From Chloroflexota bacterium (GTDB taxonomy: Bacteria; Chloroflexota; Ktedonobacteria; Ktedonobacterales; Ktedonobacteraceae): 7,695 nt of DNA. The notes under the pieces were generated by a model. It did no database searches. It had not been told where the DNA came from and was given only the letters and a program-made list of their open reading frames with translations. Position 1 is the first letter of the stretch, and each line of letters begins with the position of its first letter. This document shows positions 1 through 5,923 of the stretch, in pieces. Both the position numbers and the translations under genes were made by a program. The stretch is from positions 1-7,695 of the forward strand of contig DAHVFL010000216.1 of NCBI GenBank assembly GCA_027316975.1, given 5' to 3'.

Positions 1-110
1 CGTGAAAGGAGACCAGGGCGGGGGCAGAGCCGCCGCCCCTACCATACGACGAAGTGGGTTGCTTCTCCGATCCAGGGTACGGGTTGGATGCCCGGCTCTG
101 GTCTCTCGCG
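1..110. repeat. Palindromic dispersed-repeat-like element, copy 1
   Basis: A nested inverted repeat. The outer arms are 8-19 and 95-106; they pair over 12 positions, two of them G-T wobbles (8/106 and 17/97). A further short arm, 1-4 with 107-110, pairs after three unpaired A residues. Inside is a GC-rich hairpin: 16-21 (GGGCGG) pairs with 33-38 (CCGCCC), and GGC 23-25 pairs with GCC 29-31 across one G-G mismatch. The inner hairpin shares bases 16-19 with the outer arm, so the two compete there. A third small hairpin, ATCCA 70-74 with TGGAT 85-89, fills the right half. The core CCAGGGCG...CGCCCCTAC matches the element at 5081-5171. The family resembles the short GC-rich palindromes (REP- or MITE-like) scattered in Chloroflexota and other genomes; this naming is from recall. 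The element may be cut by the window edge. Confidence 0.6.
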
Positions 111-217
111 CAAAAAGATGAGGGACACGACCTTGTGTTGGATGTTGCGAATGTTTCAGTAGTTGCAGGTGAATCTGTTGTGATGTCCCGATTCGATTGT
201 CAAAGATCATGAGGAGA

Positions 218-246
218 AACATGGCGGGGATTGCCACTGCCATGTT
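218..246 (-). terminator. Terminator-like hairpin after gltB
   Basis: AACATGGC (218-225) and GCCATGTT (239-246) form an exact 8-bp inverted repeat with a 13-base loop. Read on the minus strand it begins 26 bases after the gltB stop codon and is followed by TTTCTCC-type sequence. The U tract is short and mixed, so it is at best a weak intrinsic terminator; it could also be a 3'-end stabilising hairpin. Confidence 0.4.
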
Positions 247-272
247 AATCCATCGTTTCTGTTATGCGGCTA

Positions 273-3200
273 CTATATTGCGCCGGCGCGCTCGACATGT
301 TGGGTGTGATCTTCGACGAAGTCGCTGGCGGTTTGCGCGTGGCCAATGGGGGAGACGCGCCAGAAGAGGCGGTGCATCCGGCTCCACTCGGCCAGGAGTT
401 GGGCGGCGCGCCAGCTGTGGGTTTTCTTGCGGTGCCACTGGATGATGGTGCGCAGGCCCTCGAGTTCCTCGTCATCGTTGATACGCTGCAAATCTACCAG
501 TTCGGTATTGGCTCTGGTGGGGAAGATGCCCTCCATATCCAGTACGTATGCTACGCCAGCCGACATGCCCGCGCCGAAGTTCTGGCCGGTTTCGCCGAGT
601 ACTACCACGATGCCGCCCGTCATATATTCGCAGGCGTGCGCGCCCACTCCTTCTACGACGGCCAGCGCGCCGCTATTGCGCACCGCGAAACGCTCGCCAG
701 CGCGTCCTGCCGCGAAGAACTGGCCGCCGGTTGCGCCATAGAGGGCGGTATTACCCAGGATGGTGTTCTGGTGGGCCGCAAAACTGGCATCCGCCGGGGG
801 GGCGATGATGATCTGGCCGCCAGTCATACTTTTGCCGACGTAGTCGTTGGCTTCGCCGCTCAGGATCAGGCGCATACCGGAGACGCAGAAGGCGCCGAAG
901 CTCTGGCCTGCTGAGCCGGTATATGAGCAGGTGATGCTGACACCAGGCAAACCAGCGTTGCCATACCGGCGAGCGATCTCGCCGGCCAGGCTTGCGCCAA
1001 CAGCGCGATCGCTGTTGTGGATGGAGTGCTGGGTGAGGACGCTGCGCTCACCGTTCAGAGCGTGTTCTGCTTCAAGCAGCAATTGCCGGGCGAGGGGCGA
1101 GGTGTGTACATCGGTACTGAGCGCGGCTTCTGACGATTTGCCGGGGGTTGCGGCAAGCAGGCCGGAGAGGTCAAGAGAGGAGGTTTCGGGTGCTTGCAGC
1201 AGGTCGGCTCGTCCGATCAGGTCGTCCAGGCGTTCGATGCCCAGGCGCGCCAGCCACTGGCGTACCTCTTCGGCCAGCAGGGTGAGATAGTTGACGAGGT
1301 GTTGTGATTGGCCGTTGAATTTGGCGCGCAGGTCTTCGCGCTGGGTGGCGATGCCGGTCGGGCAGGTGTTGAGATGGCACTGGCGCGCCATATCGCATCC
1401 CAGCGTTACGAGGGCAGCGGTGCCGAAGCCAAATTCTTCCGCGCCGAGCATAGCCGCGACGATCACGTCGCGTCCGGTTTTGAGGCCGCCATCGACACGC
1501 ACTTTGACGCGTCCGCGCAGCCCGTTACGCATGAGTACCTGCTGGGCCTCGGCCAGGCCGGTCTCCCAGGCCATGCCAGCGTGTTTAATGGATTGCAGGG
1601 GCGACGCGCCAGTGCCGCCGTCGGAGCCGCTGATGAGCACGTAGTCGGCGTGAGCCTTTGCCACGCCTGCGGCGATGGTGCCTACGCCGGTGGTAGAGAC
1701 TAGCTTGACGCCTACACGGGCCTGCGGGTTGACCTGGTGCAGGTCGTAGATCAACTGGGCGAGGTCCTCGATGCTGTAAATGTCGTGGTGCGGGGGCGGC
1801 GAGATCAGCGAGACGTTGGGGGCGGTATGGCGCAGCTTCGCGATGAAGGGCGTAACTTTGGATGGTGGAAGTTGGCCGCCCTCGCCGGGTTTGGAACCCT
1901 GGGCCATTTTGATTTCCAGTTCTTCAGCGCGCACGAGGTATTCGGTAGTGACGCCAAAACGGGCCGAGGCCACCTGCTTGATCTTGCTGCTGACGGGGAT
2001 GCCGTTCACGGTTTCGTGATACCACGCGGGGTCTTCGCCGCCTTCGCCGGTATTGTTACGGCCGCCGGTACTGTTCATGGCAACGGCAATGGCTTTGTGC
2101 GTCTCAGGACTTAAGGCACCAAGCGACATAGCGGAGACGACGAAGCGGGCGCGAATGGCTTCCACCGGCTCGACCTGTTCGACGGGAATGGGCATGCGTG
2201 GGACGAAGGATAGCATGTCGCGCAGCGCTGTGGTTGGGCGCTGGTAGACCAGGCGGGTGTATTGCTCGTAATCCTCTTCGCTGCCACTGCGGGCGGCTTT
2301 TTGCAGAGCGCGAATGATGAGCGGATTGTAGGCGTGATATTCGGCGTCGCGGCGGAAACGGATGCGCCCGATGTCCGCCAGTTTGCGCCGCCGCCCGGCA
2401 ACTTCGCCCGCGCCAGGCCGGGCTTCATCGAGTCCGGGCATGTGTGAGACGCGGGCGATGACCTGCGCGGCTATCAATGGAAGTGTGAGATTGCCGAATT
2501 GCGCGGGGGAACCGGCGAAACAGCGTTCAAAGAGGTCAGGCGCGATGCCTACGACTTCGAATTGTCCCGCGCCGGTGATGTTGCGAATAGTGGAGATGCC
2601 CATGCGCGCCATTACTTTGCGCAGCCCACCCTCAATGACATGTATGTACATGTCAACGGCCTCGTCGCGAGTGAGGTGTTCGAGCCGCCGCTCGCCGGCT
2701 AAGGCGCGCACACTGGCGAGGGCCATGAAGGGCGCAACGGCTTCTGCTCCATAGCCGAGCAAGAGGGCGAGTTGGTGGACATCCCAGGCGGAGCCGGTCT
2801 CGCAGATGATGGATGTCTGGGTGCGCAGCCCGCTACGCGTGAGGGAGCGATGGATAGATGCGACCGCAAGCAGCATCGGGACGGGAAGCTGAGTGGCGCT
2901 GGCCTGGCGGTCGCTCAAAATGAGGAGGGAAATGCTATCATTGACGGCAGCAATTGCCTGCGCGTCGAGTGAGTTCAATGCCTGTTCAAGCGCATCAGGG
3001 CCAGCAGTTTGATCGAAAGTGGCGCGCAGGGAGCGCGCGGGAAAGCCGTGATTCTTGAGGTTACGCACTGTTTCCAGTTGAGCCTCGGTGAGTACGGGGG
3101 TTTCCAGGTGCAGCAAACTGGCGTGTAACGGGGTTTCGGTGAGCAGGCTCTGGCGGCGGCCAAGATAGCAATCGAGAGACATGACGATTTGCTCGCGCAG

Positions 3201-4802
3201 GGGGTCGATGGGCGGGTTTGTGACCTGGGCGAAACGCTGGCGAAAGTAATCTGAAAAGGCGCGGGACTGGCGCGAGAAGGCGGCTGGCGGCGTATCATCA
3301 CCCATGCTCCATACTGGCTCTTTGTTCTCCAGCAGGATGGGGCGCAGAATGAGTTCGATATCTTCGTGGGTAAAGCCGTAGAGTTGCTGGCGTTGAAAGA
3401 GAGCTTCGGCATCAAAAGAGGTATCGACGGGAGAGGATGGCAGTTCTTGCAGGCGCACAAGGTGGGTGGTCAGCCAGTGCCGGTAGGGGTGACGCCAGGC
3501 GAGGGCAGATTTGATTTCGGAGTTGCGCAGCATGACGCCGTATTTTAAATCGACGGCGATCATCTCACCCGGCCCCAGACGACCTTTTTCAACCACTTCA
3601 CGCGCATCGCAGGGAACGACGCCCGCTTCTGATGCGAGGATGAGCATACCGTGCGAGGTGAGGGTGTAGCGAGCGGGGCGCAGGCCGTTGCGGTCAAGGG
3701 CCGCGCCGACGACCGAGCCGTCGCTGAAGATGAGGGCGGCAGGGCCGTCCCACGGCTCGATAAGACCCGCATGATACTCGCACCAGGCGCGGTGTTCGGC
3801 GTCCAGGGCGGCGTTCTGTTCCCAGGCGGGGGGAATGAGCATCTGCATACTGTGCAGCAGGTCGCGCCCGGAGAGTGTGAGCAGTTCCAGCACGTTGTCA
3901 AGCTGGCCGGAGTCGCTGCTGCCATCCTGGATGACGGGCAGGAGGTCGGGCAGTTTGTTGCCCCAGAGCGGGGAGAACATTGAACCTTCGCGTGCTTCCA
4001 TCCAGTTGCGATTGCCCAGGAGGGTATTGATCTCGCCGTTGTGGGCGAGCAGGCGCATGGGCTGCGCCAGGGGCCAGGATGGGAGGGTGTTGGTGCTGTA
4101 ACGCTGGTGGAAGACGGCGAATGCGCTGGTGTAGCGCGGGTCTGCCAGGTCGAGGTAGAAACTCGCAAGTTCGTTGGGGGCCAATAGCCCTTTGTAGACG
4201 ATGGTCGAGCGCGAGAAGGAGACGATATAGCAGTCGTCGATGTGGGCGTCGCGCAGGCGTTGTTCTATGAGGCGTCGCGTATGGTAGAGCGTTCTTTCGT
4301 ATTGTTTGATGGTGAGATGCAGCGGGCGGGCGAGCAAAATTTGCTTGATAGAGGGGGCTGTAGCTCGCGCGCGCGCGCCGGGGATGCTGTAGTCGATGGG
4401 CGGGTCTCGCCATCCCAGCAGGATCAGCCCGGACTCGACAGATGTTTGCTCGATGATGCTGCGGCTTAACTCGTAACTTTGCATAGCGGAAGGCGCGGGT
4501 AAGAAAATCATGCCAACGGCGAGATCATCTGGTTCAGGCGGGGTGACGTTTGGCGCCTGGAGTTCGGCGCAGAGAAGGGCAGTGGGAATCTGGGTCTGAA
4601 TGCCGGCGCCATCGCTGGTTTCGGCGTCCGCGTCCTGCGCGCCGCGATGTGTGAGATTGACGAGGGCTTGCAAGGCGACCTCAATCAGGTGATGGCTGGC
4701 CTTGCCTGAGACCTGCGCGACGAAGCCGGTGCCGCAGGCGTCGTGTTCCCAACGCGGGTCATAGAGTGGATAACGCTGGTGGTCGGTAGAGTTAGCGCGC
4801 AT
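273..4802 (-). CDS. gltB: Glutamate synthase large (alpha) subunit, GltB
   Basis: GltB transfers the amide nitrogen of glutamine to 2-oxoglutarate to give glutamate, in the cytoplasm, as the assimilating step of the GS-GOGAT cycle. At 1509 residues it has the usual family length. Cys23 (in DACGTGF) is the expected N-terminal nucleophile of the class II glutaminase domain once a 22-residue propeptide is removed; HQRYSTNT and LAHNGEINT (about 231-258) belong to the same domain. A central domain follows, then the FMN domain from about 880 (SAMSLGALS, RNNTGEGGEDP, and SGSDGGTGASP near 1055). Cys1136, Cys1142 and Cys1147 form the C-x5-C-x4-C triad that binds the 3Fe-4S cluster. The C-terminal glycine-rich beta-helix spans about 1270-1420. 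The ATG at 4802 has GGAGG eight bases upstream. The usual partner GltD is not seen in the 272 bases that follow, so an NADPH-type or ferredoxin-type enzyme cannot be told apart here. No catalytic residue I checked is missing. Confidence 0.97.
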   Translation of the reverse strand: MRANSTDHQRYPLYDPRWEHDACGTGFVAQVSGKASHHLIEVALQALVNLTHRGAQDADAETSDGAGIQTQIPTALLCAELQAPNVTPPEPDDLAVGMIFLPAPSAMQSYELSRSIIEQTSVESGLILLGWRDPPIDYSIPGARARATAPSIKQILLARPLHLTIKQYERTLYHTRRLIEQRLRDAHIDDCYIVSFSRSTIVYKGLLAPNELASFYLDLADPRYTSAFAVFHQRYSTNTLPSWPLAQPMRLLAHNGEINTLLGNRNWMEAREGSMFSPLWGNKLPDLLPVIQDGSSDSGQLDNVLELLTLSGRDLLHSMQMLIPPAWEQNAALDAEHRAWCEYHAGLIEPWDGPAALIFSDGSVVGAALDRNGLRPARYTLTSHGMLILASEAGVVPCDAREVVEKGRLGPGEMIAVDLKYGVMLRNSEIKSALAWRHPYRHWLTTHLVRLQELPSSPVDTSFDAEALFQRQQLYGFTHEDIELILRPILLENKEPVWSMGDDTPPAAFSRQSRAFSDYFRQRFAQVTNPPIDPLREQIVMSLDCYLGRRQSLLTETPLHASLLHLETPVLTEAQLETVRNLKNHGFPARSLRATFDQTAGPDALEQALNSLDAQAIAAVNDSISLLILSDRQASATQLPVPMLLAVASIHRSLTRSGLRTQTSIICETGSAWDVHQLALLLGYGAEAVAPFMALASVRALAGERRLEHLTRDEAVDMYIHVIEGGLRKVMARMGISTIRNITGAGQFEVVGIAPDLFERCFAGSPAQFGNLTLPLIAAQVIARVSHMPGLDEARPGAGEVAGRRRKLADIGRIRFRRDAEYHAYNPLIIRALQKAARSGSEEDYEQYTRLVYQRPTTALRDMLSFVPRMPIPVEQVEPVEAIRARFVVSAMSLGALSPETHKAIAVAMNSTGGRNNTGEGGEDPAWYHETVNGIPVSSKIKQVASARFGVTTEYLVRAEELEIKMAQGSKPGEGGQLPPSKVTPFIAKLRHTAPNVSLISPPPHHDIYSIEDLAQLIYDLHQVNPQARVGVKLVSTTGVGTIAAGVAKAHADYVLISGSDGGTGASPLQSIKHAGMAWETGLAEAQQVLMRNGLRGRVKVRVDGGLKTGRDVIVAAMLGAEEFGFGTAALVTLGCDMARQCHLNTCPTGIATQREDLRAKFNGQSQHLVNYLTLLAEEVRQWLARLGIERLDDLIGRADLLQAPETSSLDLSGLLAATPGKSSEAALSTDVHTSPLARQLLLEAEHALNGERSVLTQHSIHNSDRAVGASLAGEIARRYGNAGLPGVSITCSYTGSAGQSFGAFCVSGMRLILSGEANDYVGKSMTGGQIIIAPPADASFAAHQNTILGNTALYGATGGQFFAAGRAGERFAVRNSGALAVVEGVGAHACEYMTGGIVVVLGETGQNFGAGMSAGVAYVLDMEGIFPTRANTELVDLQRINDDEELEGLRTIIQWHRKKTHSWRAAQLLAEWSRMHRLFWRVSPIGHAQTASDFVEDHTQHVERAGAI

Positions 4803-4810
4803 ACATGAGT

Positions 4811-4848
4811 CCTCCCGAAAAAAACAAGCCGGGTTTCAAGTCAGGAGG
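4811..4848 (-). promoter_or_regulatory. Ribosome-binding-site-sequestering stem of gltB
   Basis: On the minus strand CCTCCTGA (4848-4841) pairs with TCGGGAGG (4818-4811): eight pairs, seven Watson-Crick and one G-U, closing a 22-base loop that contains a run of seven T. The right arm is the gltB Shine-Dalgarno sequence itself, eight bases before the start codon. A competing smaller pairing of CCCG with CGGG lies inside the same loop. Closing this stem should reduce translation of gltB; opening it should allow it. Confidence 0.5.
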
Positions 4849-4915
4849 CGCCTACTCTGGAGCCAGTTGGTATCTGGCGATCAATCACTGTTCGCCGGAT
4901 GTCATTTAGTTTTTG

Positions 4916-4980
4916 CAGTGACCTCGCGTAACTATGCGAATCGTGGTCAGCTATTAGGAGCGCGAATCGAGGTCGCACTG
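4916..4980 (-). other. Long stem in the gltB leader
   Basis: On the plus strand CAGTGACCTCG (4916-4926) is the reverse complement of 4968-4980 except for two extra bases, giving 11 pairs with a two-base bulge. It encloses 41 bases (4927-4967). It is the longest helix in the leader and sits midway between promoter and start codon. No matching known RNA family comes to mind. Confidence 0.5.
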
Positions 4981-5014
4981 GATCACTGGATACTGGGGAG
5001 CGACATAACTCATG

Positions 5015-5035
5015 ACGGAACAAACAGCGTTCCGT
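5015..5035. promoter_or_regulatory. Perfect dyad at the gltB transcription start
   Basis: ACGGAAC (5015-5021) and GTTCCGT (5029-5035) are exact inverted repeats around a 7-base centre. The dyad begins about nine bases past the -10 box, so it overlaps the expected start of transcription. It may be a repressor operator or a hairpin at the 5' end of the mRNA; the sequence does not decide between them. Confidence 0.45.
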
Positions 5036-5043
5036 TGAATGGA

Positions 5044-5072
5044 AGTGTAGCACAAATTTTTGTTATAGACAA
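5044..5072 (-). promoter_or_regulatory. Predicted sigma-70-type promoter of gltB
   Basis: On the minus strand there is TTGTCT (5072-5067), a 17-base spacer, and TACACT (5049-5044), preceded by TG at the extended -10 position. Spacing is ideal and both boxes match the consensus at four positions. The predicted start is near 5037. The -35 box lies 12 bases from the outer arm of the palindromic element at 5081-5171. Confidence 0.6.
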
Positions 5073-5080
5073 GTGCAAAA

Positions 5081-5171
5081 TGCTCCATCATCTGTCGGGG
5101 CCAGGGCGACCGCAAGGGTCGCCCGTACAATATACGTTTTGAGGACTCCAACCCCGATAGGTGGTGGAACA
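5081..5171. repeat. Palindromic dispersed-repeat-like element, copy 2
   Basis: The outer arms 5084-5100 and 5152-5168 pair over 17 positions: 14 Watson-Crick and three wobble pairs (5088/5164, 5091/5161, 5094/5158). After one mismatch two more pairs extend this to 5081/5171. Inside, GGGCGACC (5104-5111) and GGTCGCCC (5117-5124) form a perfect 8-bp hairpin with a 5-base loop. The core CCAGGGCG...CGCCCGTAC, followed by AATATACG, parallels copy 1 near the window start (CGCCCCTAC, then CATACGACG). CAAAAT occurs close to both ends (5076-5081 and 5173-5178) and could be a worn target duplication, but it is not flush with the arms. It lies between the stop of the small-protein operon and the gltB promoter. 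The lack of a U tract argues against an ordinary intrinsic terminator. Confidence 0.65.
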
Positions 5172-5185
5172 ACAAAATCGCAAAT

Positions 5186-5542
5186 TTAAAGCATATGCGC
5201 TAACACTTCTCGTATTCGTTCCACATCCTGCAAGGTTTCATCCCGTTCACGCGACGGTGAGACCTTTTTACGCACAAAGGCGCAAAACCCGGCGATCGCA
5301 CAATCCAGCGCGGCCACTTCCGCAACACTCAGGAGAAGAGCTATATCCGCTACATTGACGGGGATATTCGCCAGTCGTAGATACAGGCTTTCCAGTACAT
5401 GCATTTGCTCGTCACGTTCGCGCGTCGGCTTGCTCACTCTGCGTGTGTAGGTGATATATGCGCGAATGATGCTGCGCACCGATGCCAGGTCATTGAAATT
5501 GAGCGCTAATGTGGGCAGACGGTTCAGGTTGGACCTGTCCAT
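5186..5542 (-). CDS. Small protein of unknown function with an internal duplication
   Basis: This encodes 118 residues, with no family I recognise. The two halves align without gaps at an offset of 57 residues: about 15-60 against 72-117. The clearest shared block is P-[TS]-RERDE (39-45 and 96-102), then E51/E108, L57/L114 and A58/A115, preceded by aromatic positions Y29/F86 and Y32/F89 and by R34/R91. Each half looks mainly helical. There is no signal peptide and no clear membrane segment, although 62-90 is hydrophobic. I chose the ATG at 5542 because AAGGAG (5560-5555) lies 12 bases upstream; upstream ATG or TTG codons would give up to 13 more residues but lack a good site. It overlaps the preceding gene by 53 bases in another frame, so it is probably translationally coupled to it. 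Confidence 0.75.
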   Translation of the reverse strand: MDRSNLNRLPTLALNFNDLASVRSIIRAYITYTRRVSKPTRERDEQMHVLESLYLRLANIPVNVADIALLLSVAEVAALDCAIAGFCAFVRKKVSPSRERDETLQDVERIREVLAHML

Positions 5543-5798
5543 TGTTTTTCTCTTCTCCTTCTGTCTTTGCATCATCTGCAACGCCCCAGTTCTCGCTATT
5601 CATCAACACCTGTGCCTGGTCATGCTTGCCCTGGGCGATCAGTTGCAAGATACGTTCCCCGCCTCGCTGCATCCGGGCGATGATGATATCGTGTCGTGCC
5701 ATGATGGCTAAGCCGGAGAGGGCCAGCCGCGCGGCCTCTTCCTCTATCGCCTGCTGCTCTCTGAAACGCGCGATTGCGCTTTTGTGGATCTCTGGCAT
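5490..5798 (-). CDS. Small helical protein of unknown function
   Basis: This encodes 102 residues and is not recognised as a named family. Residues 3-70 are rich in Ala, Glu, Arg and Ile and should be helical (for example IEEEAARLALSGLAIMARHD). The tail from about 73 is polar and rich in Glu, Gln, Asn and Pro, and is probably disordered. There is no signal peptide or metal-binding Cys/His cluster. The ATG at 5798 is preferred because AAGGAG (5811-5806) sits seven bases upstream. Longer forms from 5849 would begin at or before the predicted transcription start. It is the first gene of a two-gene minus-strand unit; its 3' end overlaps the next gene by 53 bases. Confidence 0.75.
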   Translation of the reverse strand: MPEIHKSAIARFREQQAIEEEAARLALSGLAIMARHDIIIARMQRGGERILQLIAQGKHDQAQVLMNSENWGVADDAKTEGEEKNNGQVQPEPSAHISAQFQ

Positions 5799-5805
5799 GT
5801 TGACG

Positions 5806-5811
5806 CTCCTT
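5806..5811 (-). promoter_or_regulatory. Ribosome binding site fixing the start at 5798
   Basis: AAGGAG on the minus strand, seven bases before the ATG at 5798. It decides between that start and in-frame ATG codons further upstream, which have no such site. Confidence 0.7.
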
Positions 5812-5852
5812 GTCTGCATTTTGAAGCCTTGTGAGTAATAAGGGTACATGCT

Positions 5853-5881
5853 ATACTAGCTGCTAAAAGAGCTAGCTTCAA
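5853..5881 (-). promoter_or_regulatory. Predicted promoter of the two small genes, with a dyad in its spacer
   Basis: On the minus strand TTGAAG (5881-5876), 17 bases, then TAGTAT (5858-5853); each box matches the consensus at four positions. Transcription would start near 5846. An inverted repeat, CTAGCT (5856-5861) and AGCTAG (5870-5875) with an 8-base centre, lies across the spacer where a bound regulator would block RNA polymerase. The divergent XRE gene product is an obvious candidate, but nothing here shows it. Confidence 0.4.
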
Positions 5882-5923
5882 TTGGTTGTTACATCCATAG
5901 TTTACTTTGCAATGCAGAAACAT

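Larger units (their letters stand above)
4803..5037 (-). promoter_or_regulatory. Long structured 5' leader of gltB
   Basis: If transcription starts about seven bases after the -10 box, gltB carries a leader of about 235 bases, far more than a binding site for ribosomes needs. Going 5' to 3' on the minus strand it holds a 7-bp hairpin (5035-5015), a tandem repeat (4991-4976), an 11-bp stem with a two-base bulge (4980-4968 with 4926-4916), two mutually exclusive hairpins (4896-4876 and 4878-4862), and a stem over the ribosome binding site (4848-4811). I see no T-box sequence and recognise no known riboswitch class. No convincing intrinsic terminator lies in it, so control at translation start is more likely than attenuation by termination. 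This is inferred from pairing by eye. Confidence 0.5.

Noticed and set aside
197..445. Plus-strand ORF with an AGGAG before an internal ATG near 220
   Set aside because: Most of it is antisense to gltB and reads as Arg-rich out-of-frame sequence; the AGGAG and ATG lie in the arm of the hairpin at 218-246.
264..914. Plus-strand 216-codon open frame antisense to the end of gltB
   Set aside because: It mirrors conserved GltB coding sequence, gives a low-complexity Gly/Ala-rich protein, and is a by-product of the GC-rich codon pattern. The same holds for the other open frames inside 273-4802 on both strands.
4366..4378. Alternating CG tract, possible Z-DNA
   Set aside because: It is in frame within gltB and encodes an Ala-Arg-rich stretch of the glutaminase domain; ordinary codon use in GC-rich DNA explains it.
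4811..4834. CCCG...CGGG hairpin with a run of seven T, as an intrinsic terminator before gltB
   Set aside because: The T run lies in the loop rather than after the stem, so it lacks terminator geometry.
4803..5037. T-box or other known riboswitch in the gltB leader
   Set aside because: The conserved T-box sequence and other familiar consensus motifs are not present.
4841..5053. 70-codon minus-strand ORF in the gltB leader
   Set aside because: Its first codon lies upstream of the predicted transcription start, it has no ribosome binding site, and its composition is not protein-like.
5076..5178. CAAAAT on both sides of copy 2 as a target-site duplication
   Set aside because: Kept only as a remark: the repeats are short, A-rich and not flush with the inverted-repeat ends, so chance is likely.
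5543..5581. Longer N-terminus for the 118-residue protein starting at TTG 5581 or ATG 5575
   Set aside because: No good ribosome binding site precedes these codons, while AAGGAG lies between them and the ATG at 5542.
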